Assembly (NCBI GenBank): GCA_020002185.1
Contig: CM034537.1
Location: 6,018,465 to 6,082,464 of the forward strand
Origin: Paraescarpia echinospica
Taxonomy: Eukaryota; Annelida; Polychaeta; Sabellida; Siboglinidae
Length of the DNA stretch: 64,000 bases
Direction: 5' to 3'
Shown: positions 14,964 to 27,891 of the stretch, piece by piece
Position numbering within the stretch: the first letter of the stretch is position 1
Layout of the letters: every line of letters starts with the position of its first letter
The notes under the pieces: generated by a model
What the model was told of the DNA's origin: nothing
The model's database searches: none
The model's input: only the letters and a program-made list of their open reading frames with translations
Position numbers and translations under genes: made by a program

Positions 14964-16467
14964 ATTTGGCAACGGTTTTAATTGTTCATTACCCCCTATA
15001 CATAAAAACCAACCGTCAGAAAACGTCTAGATTGCTGTTGTTGTAAGCTATACTTTCGTAGAAGCCAAATATTGTTTTATCACTTTTAATTTATTGATAT
15101 TGAGTATTTGGGAACGTTTCTAATTGTTGATTACCCATATAAAATTAAATCTAAACGTCAGAAAACGTCAGGATTGCTGATTTCATCAGCTATACTTTTA
15201 TACAAGCGAAATATTATCCTATAAATTCCAATTAATTGATTTCAGCCTTCAACAACGTTTATAATGGATATATACCACACAATAACTAAAAATTAACTGT
15301 CAGAAAACATATATTGCTGTTGAGGTAAGTTGTACCGTCTTACACTCGAAATATTATGCTATATCTTAAAATGATCGATATTCAGCATTTGGCAATCGTT
15401 TTAATTGTTCATTTCCACCAATACATCAAAACTAACCGTCAAAAAATGTCTAGATTGCTAATTTGATCAGCTGTACTGTCATACAAGCGAAATGTTATTC
15501 TATAACTTACAATTAATTGATTTGAGCCTTCACCAACGTTTCTAAAGGATATATACCACACAATAACTAAAAATTAACCATCAAAAAACATATATTGCTG
15601 TTATGGTAAGTTGTAGTCATACACTCAAAATATCATGCTATATCTTTCAAATAATCGATATTCAGCATTTGGCAACCGTTTAAATTGTTCATTAACACCA
15701 ATACATGAAAACTAACCGTCAGAAAACGTCTAGATTGCTGATATTATCAGCTATACTGTCATTCAAGCGAAATATTATGCTATAACTTCCAATTAATTGA
15801 TTTTCAGCCCTCACCAACGTTTTTAAAGGATATATACCACACAATAACTAAAAATTAACCGTCAGAAATCAAATATTGCTGTTATTGCAAGTTGTACATT
15901 TATAAAGGCGAAATATTATGTTACTGTTTCCAACTGATCGATATTCAGCATTTGGGAACGGTTTTGATTGTTTATTACCCCTATACATAAAAACGAACCG
16001 TCAGTAAACGTCTATTTTACTGATATTGTCAGCTGTACTGTCGTACTAGCGAAATATTGTTTTATCAATTTTTATTTATTAATATTGAGTATTTGGGAAA
16101 GTTTCAAATTGTTGATTACTCATATAAAATTAAATTTAACCGTCAGAAAACGTCTAGATTGCTGATTTGATCAGCTGTGCTGTCATACAAGCGAAATGTT
16201 ATTCTATAACTTCCAATAAATTTATTTCAGTCTTCACCAACGTTTCTAAAGGATATATACCACACAATAACTAAAAATTAACCGTCAGAAAACATATATT
16301 GCTGTTATTGTAAGTTGTACAGACATACACGCGAAATATTCTGCTACTATTTCCAATTAATTGAGTTTAAGCTTTTACCAACGTTTATATAGGATATATA
16401 CCACATTATAACTGAAAATTAACCTCCAGAAAACAAATATTGCTGTTATTGCAATTCATTCATAAAC

Positions 16468-16556
16468 GCGAAATATTAAGTTACTGTTTTTAACTGATCG
16501 ATATTCAGCCAAATGCTGAATATCGATCAGTTGAAAACAGTAACTTAATATTTCGC
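16468..16556. repeat. Satellite hairpin 9
   Basis: Duplicate of hairpin 2 at offset 14,023, with the same single mismatch in arm 1. Confidence 0.95.
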
Positions 16557-18630
16557 ATTTGGCAACGGTTTTAATTGTTCATTACCCCCTATACATAAAA
16601 ACTAACCGTCAGAAAACGTCTAGATTGCTGTTGTTGTAAGCTATACTTTCGTAGAAGCCAAATATTGTTTTATCACTTTTAATTTATTGATATTGAGTAT
16701 TTGGGAACGTTTCTAATTGTTGATTACCCATATAAAATTAAATCTAAACGTCAGAAAACGTCAGGATTGCTGATTTCATCAGCTATACTTTTATACAAGC
16801 GAAATATTATCATATAACTTCCAATTAATTGATTTCAGCCTTCAACAACGTTTTTAAAGGATATATACCACACAATAACTAAAAATTAACCGTCAGAAAA
16901 CATATATTGCTGTTATGGTAAGTTGTACAGTCATACACTCAAAATATCATGCTATATCTTTCAAATAATCGATATTCAGCATTTCGCAACCGTTTAAATT
17001 GTTCATTAACACCAATATATGAAAACTAACCGTCAGAAAACGTCTATTTTACTGTTATTGTCAGCTGTACTGTCACATTAGTGAAATATTGTTTTATTAC
17101 TTTTAATTTATTGATATTGAGTATTTGGGAACGTTTCTAATTGTTGATTACCCATATAAAATTAAATCTAAACGTCAGAAAACGTCAGGACTGCTGATTT
17201 CATCAGCTATACTTTTATACAAGCGAAATATTATTCTATAACTTCCAATTAATTGATTTCAGCCTTCAACAACGTTTATAATGGATATATACCACACAAT
17301 AACTAAAAATTAACCGTCAGAAAACATATATTGCTGTTGAGGTAAGTTGTACCGTCTTACTCTCGAAATATTATGCTATATCTTAAAATGATCGATATTC
17401 AGCATTTGGCAATCGTTTTAATTGTTCATTTCCACCAATACATGAAAACTAACCGTCAAAAAATGTCTAGATTGCTGATTTGATCAACTGTACTGTCATA
17501 CAAGCGAAATGTTATTCTATAACTTCCAATTAATTGATTTGAGCCTTCACCAACGTTTCTAAAGGATATATACCACACAATAACTAAAAATTAACCGTCA
17601 AAAAACATATATTGCTGTTATGGTAAGTTGTCCAGTCATACACTCAAAATATCATGCTATATCTTTCAAATAATCGATATTCAGCATTTGGCAACCGTTT
17701 AAATTGTTCATTAACACCAATACATGAAAACTAACCGTCAGAAAACGTCTAGATTGCTGATATTAGCAGCTATACTGTCATTCAAGCGAAATATTATGCT
17801 ATAACTTCCAATTAATTGATTTTCAGCCCTCTCCAACATTTTTAAAGGATATATACCACACAATAACTAAAAATTAACCGTCAGAAATCAAATATTGCTG
17901 TTATTGCAAGTTGTACATTTATAAAGGCGAAATATTATGTTACTGTTTCCAACTGATCGATATTCAGCATTTGGGAACGGTTTTAATTGTTCATTAACAC
18001 CAATACATGAAAACTAACCGTCAGAAAACGTCTAGATTGCTGATATTATCAGCTATACTGTCATTCAAGCGAAATATTATGCTATAACTTCCAATTAATT
18101 GATTTTCAGCCCTCTCCAACATTTTTAAAGGATATATACCACACAATAACTAAAAATTAACCGTCAGAAATCAAATATTGCTGTTATTGCAAGTTGTACA
18201 TTTATAAACGCGAAATATTATGTTACTGTTTCCAACTGATCGATATTCAGCATTTGGGAACGGTTTTGATTGTTTATTAACCCTATACATAAAAACTAAC
18301 CGTCAGAAAACGTCTATTTTACTGATATTGTCAGCTGTACTGTCGTACTAGCGAAATATTGTTTTATCAATTTTAATTTATTAATATTGAGTATTTGGGA
18401 AAGTTTCAAATTGTTGATTACCCATATAAAATTAAATTTAACCGTCAGATAACGTCTAGATTGCTGATTTGATCAGCTGTGCTGTCATACAAGCGAAATG
18501 TTATTCTATAACTTCCAATAAATTGATTTGAGCCTTCACCAACGTTTCTAAAGGATATATACCACACAATAACTAAAATTAACCGTCAGAAAACATATAT
18601 TTGCTGTTATTGTAAGTTGTACAGTCATAC

Positions 18631-19621
18631 ACGCGAAATATTCTGCTACTATTTCCAATTAATTGAGTTTATATAGGATATATACCACATTATAACTGAA
18701 AATTAACCTCCAGAAAACAAATATTGCTGTTATTGCAAGTCATTCATAAACGCGAAATATTAAGTTACTGTTTTCAACTGATCGATATTCAGCCAAATGC
18801 TGAATATCGATTAGTTGAAAACAGTAACTTAATATTTCGCATTTGGCAACGGTTTTAATTGTTCATTACCCCCTATACATAAAAACTAACCGTCAGAAAA
18901 CGTCTAGATTGCAGTTGTTGTAAGCTATACTTTCGTAGAAGCCAAATATTGTTTTATCACTTTTAATTTATTGATATTGAGTATTTGGGAACGTTTCTAA
19001 TTGTTGATTACCCATATAAAATTAAATCTAACCGTCAGAAAACGTCAGGATTGCTGATTTCATCAGCTATTCTTTTATACAAGCGAAATATTATCCTATA
19101 ACGTCCAATTAATTGATTTCAGCCTTCAACAACGTTTTTAAAGGATATATACCACACAATAACTAAAAATTAACCGTCAGAAAACATATATTGCTGTTGA
19201 GGTAAGTTGTACCGTCTTACTCTCGAAATATTATGCTATATCTTAAAATGATCGATATTCAGCATTTGGCAATCGTTTTAATTGTTCATTTCCACCAATA
19301 CATGAAAACTAACCGTCAAAAAATGTCTAGATTGCTGATTTGATCAGCTGTACTGTCATACAAGCGAAATGTTATTCGATAACTTCCAATTAATTGATTT
19401 GAGCCTTCACCAACGTTTCTAAAGGATATATACCACACAATAACTAAAAATTAACCGTCAAAAAACATATATTGCTGTTATGGTAAGTTGTTCAGTCATA
19501 CACTCAAAATATCATGCTATATCTTTCAAATAATCGATATTCAGCATTTGGCAACCGTTTAAATTGTTCATTAACACCAATACATGAAAACTAACCGTCA
19601 GAAAACGTCTAGATTGCTGAT
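18631..19621 (+). repeat. Satellite block shared with 6300-7290
   Basis: This is the partner copy at offset 12,331. It carries one C-to-T change inside its hairpin that is shared instead with the hairpin at 8985. The block is therefore a mosaic of more than one source. Confidence 0.75.
18752..18840. repeat. Satellite hairpin 10
   Basis: Same geometry; arm 2 has the CGATTAGTTG variant of hairpin 4. Confidence 0.95.
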
Positions 19622-20325
19622 ATTATCAGCTATACTGTCATTCAAGCGAAATATTATGCTATAACTTCCAATTAATTGATTTTCAGCCCTCACCAACGTT
19701 TTTAAAGGATATATACCACACAATAACTAAAAATTAACCGTCAGAAATCAAATATTGCTGTTATTGCAAGTTGTACATTTATAAACGCGAAATATTATGT
19801 TACTGTTTCCAACTGATCGATATTCAGCATTTGGGAACGGTTTTGATTGTTTATTACCCCTATACATAAAAACTAACCGTCAGAAAACGTCTATTTTACT
19901 GATAATGTCAGCTGTACTGTCGTACTAGCGAAATATTGTTTTATCAATTTTAATTTATTAATATTGAGTATTTGGGAAAGTTTCAAATTGTTGATTACCC
20001 ATATAAAATTAAATTTAACCGTCAGAAAACGTCTAGATTGCTGATTTGATCAGCTGTGCTGTCATACAAGCGAAATGTTATTCTATAACTTCCAATAAAT
20101 TGTTTGAGCCTTCACCAACGTTTCTAAAGGATATATACCACACAATAACTAAAATTAACCGTCAGAAAACATATATTTGCTGTTATTGTAAGTTGTACAG
20201 TCATACACGCGAAATATTCTGCTACTATTTCCAATTAATTGAGTTTATATAGGATATATACCACATTATAACTGAAAATTAACCTCCAGAAAACAAATAT
20301 TGGTGTTATTGCGTCATTCATAAAC

Positions 20326-20414
20326 GCGAAATATTAAGTTACTGTTTTCAACTGATCGATATTCAGCCAAATGCTGAATATCGATCAGTTGAAAACAGTA
20401 ACTTAATATTTCGC
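20326..20414. repeat. Satellite hairpin 11
   Basis: Perfect arms. It is the last hairpin before the array edge, and its upstream flank has lost two bases relative to other copies (GCGTCATTC). Confidence 0.95.
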
Positions 20415-21303
20415 ATTTGGCAACGGTTTTAATTGTTCATTACCCCCTATACATAAAAACTAACCGTCAGAAAACGTCTAGATTGCAGTTGTTGTAAGCT
20501 ATACTTTCGTAGAAGCCAAATATTGTTTAATCACTTTTAATTTATTGATATTGAGTATTTGGGAACGTTTCTAATTGTTGATTACCCATATAAAATTTAA
20601 TCTAAACGTCAGAAAACGTCAGGATTGCTGATTTCATCAGCTATACTTTTATACAAGCGAAATATTATCCTATAACTTCCAATTAATTGATTTCAGCCTT
20701 CAACAACGTTTTTAAAGGATATATACCACACAATAACAAAAAATTTACCGTCAGAAAACATATATTGCTGTTATGGTAAGTTGTACAGTCATACACTCAA
20801 ATTATCATGCTATATCTTTCAAATAATCGATATTCAGCATTTGGCAACCGTTTAAATTGTTCATTAACACCAATACATGAAAACTAACGGTCAGAAAACG
20901 TCTAGATTGCTGATATTATCAGCTATACTGTCATTCAAGCGAAATATTATGCTATAACTTCCAATTAATTTATTTTCAGCCCTCACCAACGTTTTTAAAG
21001 GATATATACCACACAATAACTAAAAATTAACCGTCAGAAATCAAATATTGCTGTTATTGCAACTTGTACATTCATAAACGCGAAATATTATGTTACTGTT
21101 TCCAACTGATCGATATTCAGCATTTGGGAACGGTTTTGATTGTTTATTACCCCTATACATGAAAAACTAACCGTCAGAAAACGTGTATTTTACTGTTATT
21201 GTCAGCTGTACTGTCGTACTAGCGAAATATTGTTTTATCAATTTTAATTTATTGATATTGAGTATTTGAGAACGTTTCTAATTGTTGATTACGCATATAA
21301 AAA

Positions 21304-22510
21304 TACGGAAAGTGATCAGAAATATTGCTCACTAAAATATCGGCTGAGGATTTGAAGAATCTTTTTGACAAATTGCATAACAAATTACCAATGAGTGTTC
21401 CATGATATTCTGAAAGTCGAGTTGGCATAGTAATTTTAAGAAGAAACCATGTGAAATGATTGTGTCAAAATAGTCACATATTTTGGGTTTTTCGTTAATT
21501 TTATGCAAGTCAATATTGTTATTTCCTGCAATTATTATTTCACTTTTAGATTTTTGTAAATCAACTAAATTTGATGCCAAAATTCTTTTGTAAATATTCA
21601 GTAGTTTTTGATTATATCTCTAGGTGGTCTATATATATTTCCAAGAATTTTTTTTTATGCAAGCAACAACACAAGAGTCCAATATAGTGATGAAAAAAGG
21701 CCAAATGAATGACGTTTATTTATTAACGTGATAAGAGAGAAATGTGGGCTCGACATCCCAAGGCCAGGCCTGTGACTGAGCCCATACTAGTCTCCTATAC
21801 CTCAGGTTGACAGAGCCCACATTTTGGCACATAAAACAAGCAGTATTGGTATACATGATATCATATATCAAACAATGTCATTACTGCTAAAATCACCATA
21901 GACCTACTGCACAGTATAATACTAGCCAAGCACACCAGTCAACCACACCAAATCTAAAACCAACACTACCCGCTTACGCATTACACTATATATAACTGAG
22001 GCTAAACCTTAAAAGTGGGGTCGATTATGCCACCGGTCACCTCAACCTGTGACCACCCCCGAAGAATTTTTTTTTTCACGGCACAACATGTTATTTTAAT
22101 AAATTGACCCTCCCATGAGTCTGTATTAGCATGGATTTTTACAGGTTTGTAATTGTACTTGTTGCTGAGGTAGATTGCCAAGCGGGCATGTGCACTACAG
22201 ATTTTGCCTTGGCATATTAATATATATCCATCTATTTGAAATAAAGAAGTGTCAGCCTCTTCATCGAGCCATGTTTCCTGTAAACATAGAGAACTAATCT
22301 TACAGCCACTACTTCTGAATGTCTCTAGCTTTATTTTAATTTCGTCAGTTTTTGCATTTACACTGACAGTTTAAGCTTAGCATGATAAATTTGCTTTGTT
22401 TGTTCGTTAAATGGTTTATTAAATTATCATCGTCAAAGTATGGTGAATGTTGAAATGGTCCAACATCCCCATCTTCATTCATTTCATCCCTTTTTAATAT
22501 GTGATGGAGA
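21304..22510 (-). pseudogene. CR1-like retrotransposon endonuclease fragment (left arm copy)
   Basis: Mirror of 36020-36797 on the opposite strand, containing the N-terminal part of an apurinic/apyrimidinic-type endonuclease of a Jockey-superfamily LINE. Minus-strand translation includes a degenerate metal-site segment (AGNNNIDLHKINEKP, where functional enzymes have GDFNID) and PQHSPYF-like leader residues. The 405-bp element interrupts it. The fragment stops abruptly at 21304, where it meets satellite, because the inverted duplication ends there. It is non-functional. Confidence 0.8.
21657..22061 (-). mobile_element. 405-bp insertion unique to the left arm
   Basis: The right arm has an uninterrupted site at 36444-36457. 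In the left arm the same site is split, with AAGAATTTTTTTTT at 21643-21656 and again at 22062-22075, a 14-bp target site duplication. Read on the minus strand the element starts with GGGGGTGGTCACAGG and ends GTTGTTGCTTGCAT next to the A-rich target. Both the A-rich target and the duplication length fit target-primed retroposition, as for a SINE. The segment GGCATAATCGACCCCAC resembles the head of the dispersed family at 24310, 33814 and 46323, so it may be a distant member. No coding capacity. Confidence 0.85.
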
Positions 22511-23508
22511 GAATTTTTCTCTAGAAAACAAAATTGCACTAAGAAATAATTGTTATCAATCATATTAGAAAATTTAATAAACAATAGTGCTCTATGTTTA
22601 CAGGACACATCATATAAACATAGACTAGACGTTGTGAAAGAGCTGCACAAGCTATATAACCTGAGCATAATACAAATACATTTTGTAAAAGAGAATATTA
22701 CGAATATTCCGCATTCATATATAACACTATGTATTTATTGCATCAGTGCAAAATGTGTGAACATAAATTACAGCATATGTACTGCCACAACATGAACGTA
22801 GAGTGAGAATAATGTAAGTATATCGAACAAAACACAAACTGATTATTGCGTAGACGCCAAGCTTTGGGGAAATACTATATATAGTGCATTGTCCCAAAAA
22901 TAAAAATGTAAAGTAATTAACACTAAATGTAGTGAAAAGAAAATGTATCAACAATGCCCTCCCCAAAAATGAAAACAACGTAAATATTGACCGTATATCA
23001 ATATATATATATATCGATGCACACCATACAGCTGTAGACTAAAATGTAAATAATATTAAATTGCACTATTTAAATACAACGTCATTTCATGTGGAGCAGT
23101 TCGCTCAAGAGTAAATGTCAACAAAAAGCATATATCAAAAACATTCGATGCTTTATAGAAAACATCTTAAATACTATAAAGTTCTTTGATAACATTTTGC
23201 AAGTGATGCAATAACGTTAACATAGCTAAAACGAATTTTGACGTAGCATTAAGAAAATCGTTAAAAAAAGGTCCCGTTTGGTTTTGTAATGATAACATTC
23301 AAAAGCAAATTACAATTAAATGTTACTTTGATTAAACGCAAGTGAAGGGTAAGAAAGATAAGGAAAAGAACAAGTAAGGAAAAAAACAAAAAGTGACTAG
23401 GCATGTTAGTCACGCTGGAGTCTGACTCAGCATAACTGATTATAATAATAAATGCAATATGAATGCAATTAAAAAATGTAAATTACACGAGTCATGTTAT
23501 ACAAATTC

Positions 23509-25069
23509 TCTACTGGCCCAGTTGAAGTCCACCTGGCAAAACTTGTCTTATTGTTCCCTTTATGAATGGATGAGTTTTAAATATAATACAAATTGCATAT
23601 CTAAGTTCATTATTCTATAGGTAATAAAATTACATAATGCAATGATTTTTATATACCTTTTGTGAAGGGCTTTTGCTTGAAGTGAGTTCTTAGGTGCTTT
23701 GGTGTCCATGGAAATGTTTTGGAATAGTTGAACCTTGGCAACTATAAACATAATCACAAATAATGTGTGTCATATGACCTGTACGACAATTCTTGGGTCT
23801 TATGGGAAAATGTTCAAATATCATTTACACATAATCTGATTTTTTTTTTTTTTGTGATTATGAGTCGTTTATATTTTATTATACGAGTCTTTTTTTTCTG
23901 CAATTTATTTATATGAGTATGTTTCTCTGCCTTGTGATTCCTTGTTTTGTTCTTTTACCAGAATTTCTACTTCTTTAATTTTGTTTGGTCTGATGACTGC
24001 TTTGTTTTTTTTCAAACTTACCTTCTTTAAAGATTTTATTGAATCTTGTTTCGTTAAATTTCGTTCTAATTTCTTTCTATGATTCAATGATTCTGTCTTC
24101 CATTTTCTTTAGAAGATTCGTTCACTTTGGTTCTAATTTCTTTCTCTGATTCTTTGTCAGTTATTTCTATGCATCCTACGCAGAACTGTTTGTCATAATA
24201 TTTACATTCCAGAAGTTTGTGGTTTCACAATTAGTTTTTATAATGCAAGATAAGTATGACTGTTTAACTGCAAGATAAGTATTACTGTAAAACTGCTATA
24301 AAAGCTGCTATAACAGAGCCAACACATAGGCTGTTTTTCTTACCCACCATCCTCCCCTCTCTACCTCCTAGGTTTCATGTTGCTTACCTTGTTATGTTCT
24401 TGTATTAGGGGGACATAAGACCGGCCCCACCTTTGCTACTTCTACTTTTGACATTTAATAATTGTTTAGCAATGAGCAACTTTGTATACACAGTTAAGCA
24501 TTTGATATATATATATATTGTATTTTCTTGATGACCATTTTTGTGCTGGCTGTTAAGCTATATTCTTAATGTATATTGTTATGTTGTTAGTATAATTATT
24601 AAATGATCTTTATAGACACTTACTCTTTGTGTGTTCCTGTAGCAAACAAGCTCAGGTTTCTGCCATTGTGTATCATTAGTAAGGTATAAGCATTAAGCAT
24701 CAGCAGGGGATAAATGAGTATTACTGTAAAAAGATTGTGCAATTTATTACAATCATATTGAACAAGTGGGTAAATACATGAATCACATTAAATGACATAA
24801 AATCAATCATTATATTACATCTGTACTACTTTTTTAACATAACGTACAATAGTATATTACAAATGTATTCATAATATACTATAAAATATCAACAACTTTA
24901 GATGAAGATGGCATATTGTCCTATGGTTTCCATAATATCAAATTGTAATCAAAATGCCAGTGAGAAAATAATTGTTTAATGAGTAGTGTTTAATGTTTAA
25001 CTTCATACTTTTTATTACAATCACATTAGAATATTAATTTTAATATACCAATCCAACAATAAGTAATAA
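23509..25069 (-). repeat. Retroelement debris, unit U2, left-arm copy
   Basis: Mirror of 33460-35020. It contains a 60-codon lysine-rich frame (23905-24087, minus) that looks coiled-coil-like and matches a stretch of the ORF1-like remnant near 40.7 kb. I see no intact gene. The dispersed family copy at 24310-24715 lies inside. Confidence 0.7.
24310..24715 (-). mobile_element. Dispersed short element, left-arm copy
   Basis: Minus-strand copy of a family that also occurs at 33814, 40223, 43991, 46323 and 63746. The shared tail reads TGCTGATGCTTA followed by CCTGAGCTTGTTTGCTA, and the shared head includes AGCAAAGGTGGGGCCGGTC. This copy is the mirror of 33814-34200. Confidence 0.8.
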
Positions 25070-26067
25070 CTGGACAGGGAGTATTTCCAAACCAGTCAGG
25101 AAGTCTTTATTACAGTTAACAAATATGGTACATGTTTGTAAACTATGAATAACCAGTTTGTTTTTACAAATGCAGTATTCAGGAGACTGGTGCAGCTGTC
25201 CAGTATAAATATGTGGTCCAGGTATGTGCATTAATATTGCCGTGCTCATCACTCAGTCTCGTGTGTTTATTCTTGTCTATGTCCTTTCCTCTGACACATG
25301 CAACATATGCAACTGCTATTGAGACATGAGTGTTCTGCTTGAGGGAAAGTGTTCTGCTCAAGGTCTCTAGAGGGGTGCAGTTGGAGGTTTTATGGCCTCT
25401 GCTTATTTACATTTTCAAACAATAACTATTGTATGGAAAGGTTTAATAATTAATATTGTTATTATAATTTATCTATCCTAGTCACATGGTTTGATTACAA
25501 CAGTACTTAATTAGTTAGATCGTTGTTTTCTAAATCCTAACCTTAGCATGCTATATATAACACTAATATTCTGCAAAATATCTCTTTATGAAACCATTCT
25601 GTTGTAAGCACAATGACAGTACCTTTAGTGTTTATTAAATCGTCAAGCTAGTCAACTAAGTTAACTAGCTTACCATTTAATAAACTAAGTTAACTAAGCT
25701 AGTTAACTAACTTAAGACTTAGCTGTAAGGATAAAATCATAAAAATATGCACTTTTAATGTTAAACTGTATAATGTATACCCAATGTTTTCGAAAAACAA
25801 ACTCTTCTTAAATTTATATACACACATTAACTAACTAATAAAATAATGAGTAGTCCCTTGCTTTTGATTGTTTCATAACGATATTAAATATTTCACTGTT
25901 TACACTGCAACATTAACATATAATATCAAATAAAATTGACCTTGTGTGTAGTTTAGCACTATTCAAACACTAGTTTCTACGTAAGCTAAAACTAGTCGTC
26001 GGATGCAACAGGATGGTGATCAAAATGCACAAATTTATTAATATTAGTATGACATCTAAAGAATATG
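25070..26067. other. AT-rich non-coding arm DNA (left)
   Basis: Mirror of 32461-33459. No coding similarity seen. It includes a hairpin-prone tract of AGTTAACT repeats at about 25640-25715 (14-bp arms AGTTAACTAGCTTA). Confidence 0.6.
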
Positions 26068-27804
26068 TCATACTGATGTCTTCTGGCCCAGTTGAAGTCC
26101 ACCTAGTAAAACTTGTGTCTTGTTGTTCTCTTTATAAATGGGTGAGTTTTGATAGTTTTTAATATAATGCAAATTGCATATATAAGTTCATTATTGCTAT
26201 AAGTGATAACATTACAATAATTTGATATACTTTTTACAAAGGGCTTTTGCTGAAATAAGTCATTAGGTGCATTGGTGTCCATGATTTCTCCAATCTTTTG
26301 GATCAGCTATAAACATAATCACAAATAATGTGTCACATGACCTGTACGACAATTTGTTGGTTCATATGGAACAACTTTCAAATATAAATTACACATAATC
26401 AATTTTTTTTTATTTTATGACTAATTTTCTATTATTCTTGGTTGAATGTATTGAATCTTAAGTACATTGTTTTCAAAATGAACAGTATTATTACAAATTT
26501 CAGCCTTGTTGTGTGTGGTATGGGACATGACACTAAATTAATTACCAACACCATTATTAATAATTATGTTTAATGTTGTATATGTACATTGGATATACCC
26601 CTAATTAATTAACTTAAAGCACTTAGTAACTTAAAAAAGCTTATTTAAACAATAAATGAGTTAATGAAAGACAGATTTTGTAAATGTCTGAATCAGTCTT
26701 TACTATTCTTCGAAATTATACAGAAAACGCAGTGTAAATTTTTTCATAAAAAAAACTCAATTGCCCCAGTCACCTGATATGCTTAAAGCACATGAATCAC
26801 CAATCTACAGGTTGTTCAGAACAATTTTCAAATTTAGCATGCAAGGACACCTTTCTATGGAATGTGATTTCAAGTAATTTTCCATGCATTTACATACTAA
26901 GAGATGTTAGGCTTATTGGACGATAATTGCAAGTTAATTTCTGATTTCCTTTTCTACTCTACTTTTATACTTTTTGGATTCCGGTCTGGGACTGCTTGCA
27001 TTTTCATTGGCCTGGCCAAGCCTCCGAATTTCTTTCATGTCGTTTATCTCTGTGCTAGTACATATTTCTAGAATTTGTTCTTTGTGATGTTTTTAGTTGT
27101 GATGTTGAATCCGGTAAGTTGGAGATGATTTCGTTATTATGAGTCTTTTTTCTCTGCCATTATATGAGTATTTTTTCTCTTCCTTGTGATTCCATGTTTT
27201 GTTCTTTTATTAGAATTTCTACGTCTTTAAATTTGTTTGGTCTGATGACTGCTTGTTTTTTTTTTAACTACTTTCTTTAATCATTTTCTTGAATCGTGTT
27301 TCGTTCACTTTGATTATAATTTCTTTCTCTCATTCAATGATTCTGTCTTCCATTTTCTTTAGTAGATTCGTTCACTTTGGATCTAATTACTTTCTCTGAT
27401 TCTTTTTGTTATTTCTTTCCACACTATGTTTTACATTCCAGAATTTATGGTTTCGCAATTAATTTTATAATGTAAGATAAGCATAAAACTGCAGATTTGT
27501 TTTATTGTGTGCATTTTTTCACATTAAACAAGTGAGTAATACATTAATCACATTAAATAACATAAAATCAATCATTATATTACATCTGTATTACTTTTTT
27601 TTAACATAATATATAGGATAGTGATATTACAATTGCATTCATAATCTACTGTAAAATATAAACAACTTTAGATGAAGCTTGCATATGGTCTTATGGTTTC
27701 CATAATATCAAATTGTAATAAAAATGACTATCACAAAAAATTATCGTTTAACCAACACTCATACTTTTTATTACAATCACATCAGACTACACCAATAAAA
27801 CCAA
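26068..27804 (-). repeat. Retroelement debris, unit U1, left-arm copy
   Basis: Mirror of 30720-32460; see that entry. The minus strand includes the RT-like stretch at 26834-26924. Confidence 0.7.
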
Positions 27805-27891
27805 TCAATATCAATAAAGATATCAAAGAAAATTAAGATGAAAAAAAATCACCTGGGGTTCACGGGATACCACCATGACTGCTTAACGAAA

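Larger units (their letters stand above)
14024..17758 (+). repeat. Near-identical satellite block, copy 2
   Basis: This is the partner of 1-3735. It contains the corresponding two hairpins (14875 and 16468) at the same relative positions and the same 65-codon open frame, which is not a gene. After about 17760 it instead resembles the array near 7290, indicating a recombination switch point. Confidence 0.9.
1..21303 (+). repeat. Satellite array, ~141-bp monomers in higher-order repeats
   Basis: A continuous tandem array; it probably begins before the window. Monomers can be phased on the recurring block AACCGTCAGAAAAC. Successive starts at 3992, 4134, 4276, 4415, 4557, 4697, 4840 and 4979 give lengths of 139-143 bp. 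Monomers differ strongly in their second half: one class carries ATATATACCACACAATAAC, a second GATCGATATTCAGCATTTGG, a third TTGATATTGAGTATTTGGGA. Ordered sets of these classes repeat as larger units, the definition of a higher-order repeat. Nearly every monomer keeps a second short block, GCGAAATATT. No insertion by a foreign transposon is visible in these 21 kb. Short open frames inside are a by-product of the repeat. About 150 monomers are present. Confidence 0.97.

Noticed and set aside
1..21303. CRISPR-like array
   Set aside because: The repeats are ~141-bp diverged monomers without unique spacers of constant length, in a eukaryotic satellite context.
1..21303. Hammerhead ribozyme in satellite monomers (CTGATTTGAT ... 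GCGAAAT)
   Set aside because: The CTGATGA core is absent and spacing to GAAA does not permit the standard stem II. The resemblance is superficial.
1..21303. CENP-B box in the satellite
   Set aside because: No match to the TTCG...A..CGGG pattern was seen in the monomer classes I read.
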